DNA of 64,000 nucleotides from Marinomonas posidonica_A (GTDB lineage Bacteria; Pseudomonadota; Gammaproteobacteria; Pseudomonadales; Marinomonadaceae). Of the stretch, positions 60,994-64,000 are shown one piece after another (the stretch's first letter is position 1; each line of letters starts with the position of its first letter). A program made the position numbers and the translations under genes. The stretch spans positions 124,001 through 188,000 of the forward strand of contig NZ_JBHZSP010000005.1 of NCBI RefSeq assembly GCF_043643765.1, written 5' to 3'. Below the pieces are notes generated by a model. It did not search any database, was not told the DNA's origin, and saw only the letters and a list, made by a program, of their open reading frames with translations.

Positions 60994-61761
60994 TTATTGC
61001 AACAGGATTTGTAATGCAATGCGGCTACCAAAGTAGCCTAGCATTAATAAGAAGAAGCCGCTAAGGGTTAATTTGACGGCCAATTGCCCGCGCCAGCCTG
61101 CTAAATGTCGACCAAGTAATAGTCCTGCGAACACGAACCAAGAGGCTATGGTGAAAAAGGTTTTATGTACTAGGTGTTGAGCAAACATATCTTCTATAAA
61201 GTAGAAGCCGGTCAGTATGGTAATGGTCAGTAAGATGAAAGCGGCCCAAATAAATTCAAACATCAGGCTTTCTAGTATCTGTAGTGGTGGGACGCGCAGT
61301 AGTTGTTTTAGTTTGTGATGTTTAAGCTGATATTCTTGCATTGCTAATAAAATACCCACGCCACAAGCGGTGGCGAAGAGACTGTAAGCGACAGAAGCAA
61401 TTAAAATGTGGGCGCTTGTTCCCCAAGAGTTACTGTGAAGTTGTTTCAAATCCCAAGGTTCGATGGCATTGAGAGCTAAAATAATGGCGCTAAGAGGAAA
61501 CGCTGTCCCGATTAGCAGGGATAAGTCTTTGTCTCTGTTGCTAAACCACAGCAAAGTATTGCCAATTAAGGCGATTAATAAGCCAATGGTAAGAAAATTG
61601 AAACCATCACGGTTAAGCAATAACTGCATTAGTGAAAAAGTATGTGTCGCAACGGCAAGCGCGCCAATCAGCTGTGTGAAGCGGTTGTGAGGACGAAAAA
61701 AGTAAACCGCACCAGCAATTAAACATGCGGTGAAAGCTAACCAAAGCGATATTTGAGTCAT
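60994..61761 (-). CDS. ypjD: Inner membrane protein YpjD (CcsA/HemX-like)
   Basis: 255 aa with eight membrane helices. It has features of the cytochrome c assembly (CcsA) family, including the WGTSAHILIASVAYSLFATA region with a conserved His and the HLVHKTFFTIASWFVFAGLL block, though it lacks the full haem-handling WWD segment. The function is unclear. It is divergent from ffh, a conserved arrangement. Confidence 0.9.
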   Translation of the reverse strand: MTQISLWLAFTACLIAGAVYFFRPHNRFTQLIGALAVATHTFSLMQLLLNRDGFNFLTIGLLIALIGNTLLWFSNRDKDLSLLIGTAFPLSAIILALNAIEPWDLKQLHSNSWGTSAHILIASVAYSLFATACGVGILLAMQEYQLKHHKLKQLLRVPPLQILESLMFEFIWAAFILLTITILTGFYFIEDMFAQHLVHKTFFTIASWFVFAGLLLGRHLAGWRGQLAVKLTLSGFFLLMLGYFGSRIALQILLQ

Positions 61762-61890
61762 GAACTAGGATGTCCGCTTAGTAAAGGTATAGGGTGATAA
61801 TCATTTATCCGTTATAATAAAACCAATTTCACCTTGGATAAACTGATAGTGTCAGTTTTTTTCCATTTTTGAGCCAAATTCGAGGGCAAT

Positions 61891-63270
61891 ATGTTCGACA
61901 GTTTATCAGAACGCTTAACCTCCTCCCTTGATCGAATTCGAGGAAGAGCTAAATTAACCGAAGACAACATTAAAGATGTGTTGCGTGAAGTGCGCATGGC
62001 CTTATTAGAAGCTGATGTGGCTCTTCCTGTTGTCAAAGACTTTATTGCGGCCGTAAAAGAACGCGCCGTTGGTACGGAAGTTTCAAAAAGCCTGAGTCCT
62101 GGGCAGGTTTTCTTAAAAATCGTTAAACAGGAACTGGAAGCGGTCATGGGGCAAGCCAATGATGGCTTGAATCTGCGTGTAGCGCGTCCAGCTGTCATCT
62201 TAATGGCGGGTTTGCAAGGGGCGGGTAAAACAACCTCGACGGCTAAACTGGCTAAGTATTTAAAAGAGCGTGAGAAAAAGTCTGTTTCTGTGGTCAGTGC
62301 TGATGTGTATCGTCCAGCAGCGATCAAACAGTTGGAAACACTGGCTAATGAAATTGATGTAGATTTCATTCCGAGTGATTTGTCACAAAAGCCAATCGAC
62401 ATTGTAAATAATGCGATTGATTACGCTAAGAAAGCCCATAAAGACGTTGTTATTGTCGATACCGCTGGTCGTTTAGCGATTGATGAAGACATGATGGCCG
62501 AGATTAAGTCGCTTCACGGGGCCATTAATCCAATTGAGACCTTATTTGTTGTGGATGCCATGACGGGTCAAGACGCGGCAAATACGGCTAAGGCGTTTGG
62601 GGATGTATTGCCACTGACCGGTGTCGTTTTGACGAAAACCGATGGTGATGCTCGCGGTGGTGCTGCGTTGTCTGTGCGTCATATTACCGGTAAGCCGATT
62701 AAGTTCTTGGGTGTTGGGGAGAAAACTGACGCTTTAGAGCCGTTCCATCCAGATCGTTTGGCATCTCGTATTCTAGGCATGGGCGATATGTTGTCCTTGA
62801 TCGAGGAAGCTGAGCAAAAAATTGATAAAGACAAAGCTGAAAAGCTTGCTGGTAAATTAAAGAAAGGTAAGGGCTTTGACCTAGAAGACTTTAAAGAGCA
62901 GCTGCAGCAGATGAAAAACATGGGCGGGATGAGTTCCATGTTGGATAAGCTGCCAGGCATGGGGCAGTTAGGTAATATTCAAGATCAAGTTGATGACAAA
63001 ATGTTTGTGCGTATGGAGGCTTTGATTAATTCCATGACGCCTGCGGAACGCCGCAATCCCGATGTGATTAATGGTTCTCGTAAAAAACGTATCTCCACTG
63101 GTGCGGGTTTGCAGATCCAGGATCTGAACCGATTATTGAAACAGCACAAACAAATGCAAAAGATGATGAAGAAGTTCAGTAGCAAGGGCGGCATGAAAAA
63201 AATGATGCGTGGACTGGGCGGTATGATGCCTGGTGGTCTTCCTGGCGGCGGCGGATTCCCTAAGCTATAA
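61891..63270 (+). CDS. ffh: Signal recognition particle protein Ffh (SRP54)
   Basis: 459 aa (E. coli 453). The N domain (LTSSLDRIRGRAKLTEDNIK, LLEADVALPVVKDFI) is followed by the G domain with G1 GLQGAGKTTS, G3 VDTAGRLAID and G4 TKTDGDARGGAAL. The methionine-rich M domain (LEDFKEQLQQMKNMGGMSSM) contains the RNA-binding loop with INGSRKKRISTGAG. It binds 4.5S RNA and signal sequences and targets membrane proteins to FtsY. Confidence 0.97.
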   Translation: MFDSLSERLTSSLDRIRGRAKLTEDNIKDVLREVRMALLEADVALPVVKDFIAAVKERAVGTEVSKSLSPGQVFLKIVKQELEAVMGQANDGLNLRVARPAVILMAGLQGAGKTTSTAKLAKYLKEREKKSVSVVSADVYRPAAIKQLETLANEIDVDFIPSDLSQKPIDIVNNAIDYAKKAHKDVVIVDTAGRLAIDEDMMAEIKSLHGAINPIETLFVVDAMTGQDAANTAKAFGDVLPLTGVVLTKTDGDARGGAALSVRHITGKPIKFLGVGEKTDALEPFHPDRLASRILGMGDMLSLIEEAEQKIDKDKAEKLAGKLKKGKGFDLEDFKEQLQQMKNMGGMSSMLDKLPGMGQLGNIQDQVDDKMFVRMEALINSMTPAERRNPDVINGSRKKRISTGAGLQIQDLNRLLKQHKQMQKMMKKFSSKGGMKKMMRGLGGMMPGGLPGGGGFPKL

Positions 63271-63319
63271 CTATTTAGTTGTTTTTGCAGGCATTAGCAA
63301 AAAAAGTGCCGATTTTATT

Positions 63320-63350
63320 GAAAGGGCGAGCAATTCGCCCTTTCGTTTTT
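63320..63350 (+). terminator. Rho-independent terminator after ffh
   Basis: Stem GAAAGGGCGA/TCGCCCTTTC, loop of 5 nt, then GTTTTT. It separates ffh from the rpsP operon. Confidence 0.88.
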
Positions 63351-63445
63351 CTAGTTTATCGACTAGAATATGCCGCCTTCTTGTAGTATGAGTCAAAAAT
63401 CGACTCGGCAAGAGGTGTTTCGTTAAGCAATAAGGAACCAATCAT

Positions 63446-63694
63446 ATGGTAACTATTCGTCTTTCTCGTGGTGGCTCTAAGAAGCGCCCATTCTATCACT
63501 TGAACGTGGCTGATAGCCGTCGTGCTCGTGATGGTCGTTATATCGAGCGCTTGGGTTTCTTTAATCCTGTTGCTCGTGGTCAAGAAGAACGTTTACGCGT
63601 CGATTTAGATCGTGTAAATCACTGGGTTAGCCAAGGCGCTCAGCTATCTGACCGTGCTGCTCAGCTTGTTAAAGAAGCTAGCAAAAACGCTTAA
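63446..63694 (+). CDS. rpsP: 30S ribosomal protein S16
   Basis: 82 aa, exactly the E. coli length. The opening MVTIRLSRGGSKKRPFYHLN and VADSRRARDGRYIERLGFFN are nearly invariant, and the later region has VDLDRVNHWVSQGAQLSDRA. A primary-binding small-subunit protein. It heads the rpsP-rimM-trmD-rplS operon, of which the next gene is visible. Confidence 0.98.
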   Translation: MVTIRLSRGGSKKRPFYHLNVADSRRARDGRYIERLGFFNPVARGQEERLRVDLDRVNHWVSQGAQLSDRAAQLVKEASKNA

Positions 63695-63709
63695 TTCAGA
63701 GGTAGTGCT

Positions 63710-64000
63710 ATGTCTAAAGTAAAGCAAGCGGCCGCTCCTGAGCAAGCCCTTGTGGTTGGACGCATTACATCTGTTTATGGTGTTAAAGGGTGGGTGAAGT
63801 TGTATTCGCACACCGACCCAATGCAAGGCATCTTTGATTACAAGCATTGGTGGTTGAAAACCCCAAGTGGGTGGAAAACTGTAGAGTTAAGCCAAGGTCG
63901 CTTGCAAGGGCGAGGTTTGGTGGCATCGGTGAATGGCTATAATGACAGAGATCAAGTTAAAGAGATCTGTGGTTTGGATATTTACATTGATGCGCAGGAT
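63710..64000 (+). CDS. rimM: 16S rRNA processing protein RimM (3' partial)
   Basis: Ninety-seven codons are seen before the window ends. ALVVGRITSVYGVKGWVKLY is the family signature, followed by SHTDPMQGIFDYKHWW and NDRDQVKEICGLDIYI. RimM assists assembly of the 30S head. AGAGG lies before the ATG, 15 bp after the rpsP stop. Confidence 0.95.
   Translation, partial: MSKVKQAAAPEQALVVGRITSVYGVKGWVKLYSHTDPMQGIFDYKHWWLKTPSGWKTVELSQGRLQGRGLVASVNGYNDRDQVKEICGLDIYIDAQD

Noticed and set aside
61812..62402. 196-aa frame antisense to ffh
   Set aside because: Ser/Arg-rich mirror of a strongly conserved gene, with no ribosome site or family resemblance.

Overview
The window looks like a chromosomal segment of a marine gammaproteobacterium of the Oceanospirillaceae, most like Marinomonas. 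This is inferred from gene content and protein style; no database was searched. Housekeeping anchors include comM, rep, glsB, nudC, tdh-kbl, ppnN, dinB, greB and the conserved corB/ypjD || ffh-rpsP-rimM block. The core is of moderate GC content, with one clearly AT-rich insert. A 100-N scaffold gap lies at 47086-47185.

Layout. 1-7.6 kb: comM end, a small unknown gene, a decayed tripartite tricarboxylate transporter/dehydrogenase locus (2.0-2.95 kb), an outer membrane protein, a BASS-family transporter, rep and a cytochrome c5. 7.8-10.7 kb: a ~2.9 kb element inserted at the 3' end of tRNA-Arg(CCG), bounded by 29-nt direct repeats. It carries a retron (structured msr-msd region plus a reverse transcriptase fused to a TOPRIM domain, frameshifted in an A8 run) and the catalytic half of a tyrosine recombinase. 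10.8-21.1 kb: a Fur-box-preceded siderophore uptake locus on the minus strand: TonB receptor, TetR regulator, two BtuC-type permeases, ATPase, CeuE/FatB-like lipoprotein and two exporter-fold ABC half-transporters. 21.7-24.7 kb: a second siderophore receptor with its own Fur box and an AraC regulator.

25.6-29.6 kb: a CHASE histidine kinase, a small response regulator and a REC-GGDEF-EAL protein in one operon. 29.7-37.7 kb: a GST, then a Fur-box-preceded FecI/FecR pair, an STN-type TonB transducer receptor and a secreted M16 zinc protease of PqqL/FusC size. Together these resemble a system that imports and cleaves a protein or peptide ligand. 37.9-46.1 kb: metabolic genes. 46.1-47.6 kb: eight tRNAs, with an Asn-Pro duplication and a second tRNA-Lys, then an 8-bp tandem repeat running into the gap, and a tRNA-Tyr.

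47.6-51.4 kb: a six-gene minus-strand operon behind a sigma-28-like promoter: flgP, flgT, a coiled-coil protein, an outer membrane protein, a 55-aa membrane protein and a ProQ/FinO-domain RNA-binding protein. 51.7-64 kb: LexA-box dinB, a glycerate-kinase-like protein, hydrolases, MscS, greB, DUF72, Nudix, corB, ypjD, ffh, rpsP and partial rimM.

The strongest candidates for an unusual system are the tRNA-borne RT-TOPRIM retron with its possible on/off A-tract, the FecIR-receptor-M16 protease import module, and the ProQ-domain protein tied to the flagellar H-ring operon.
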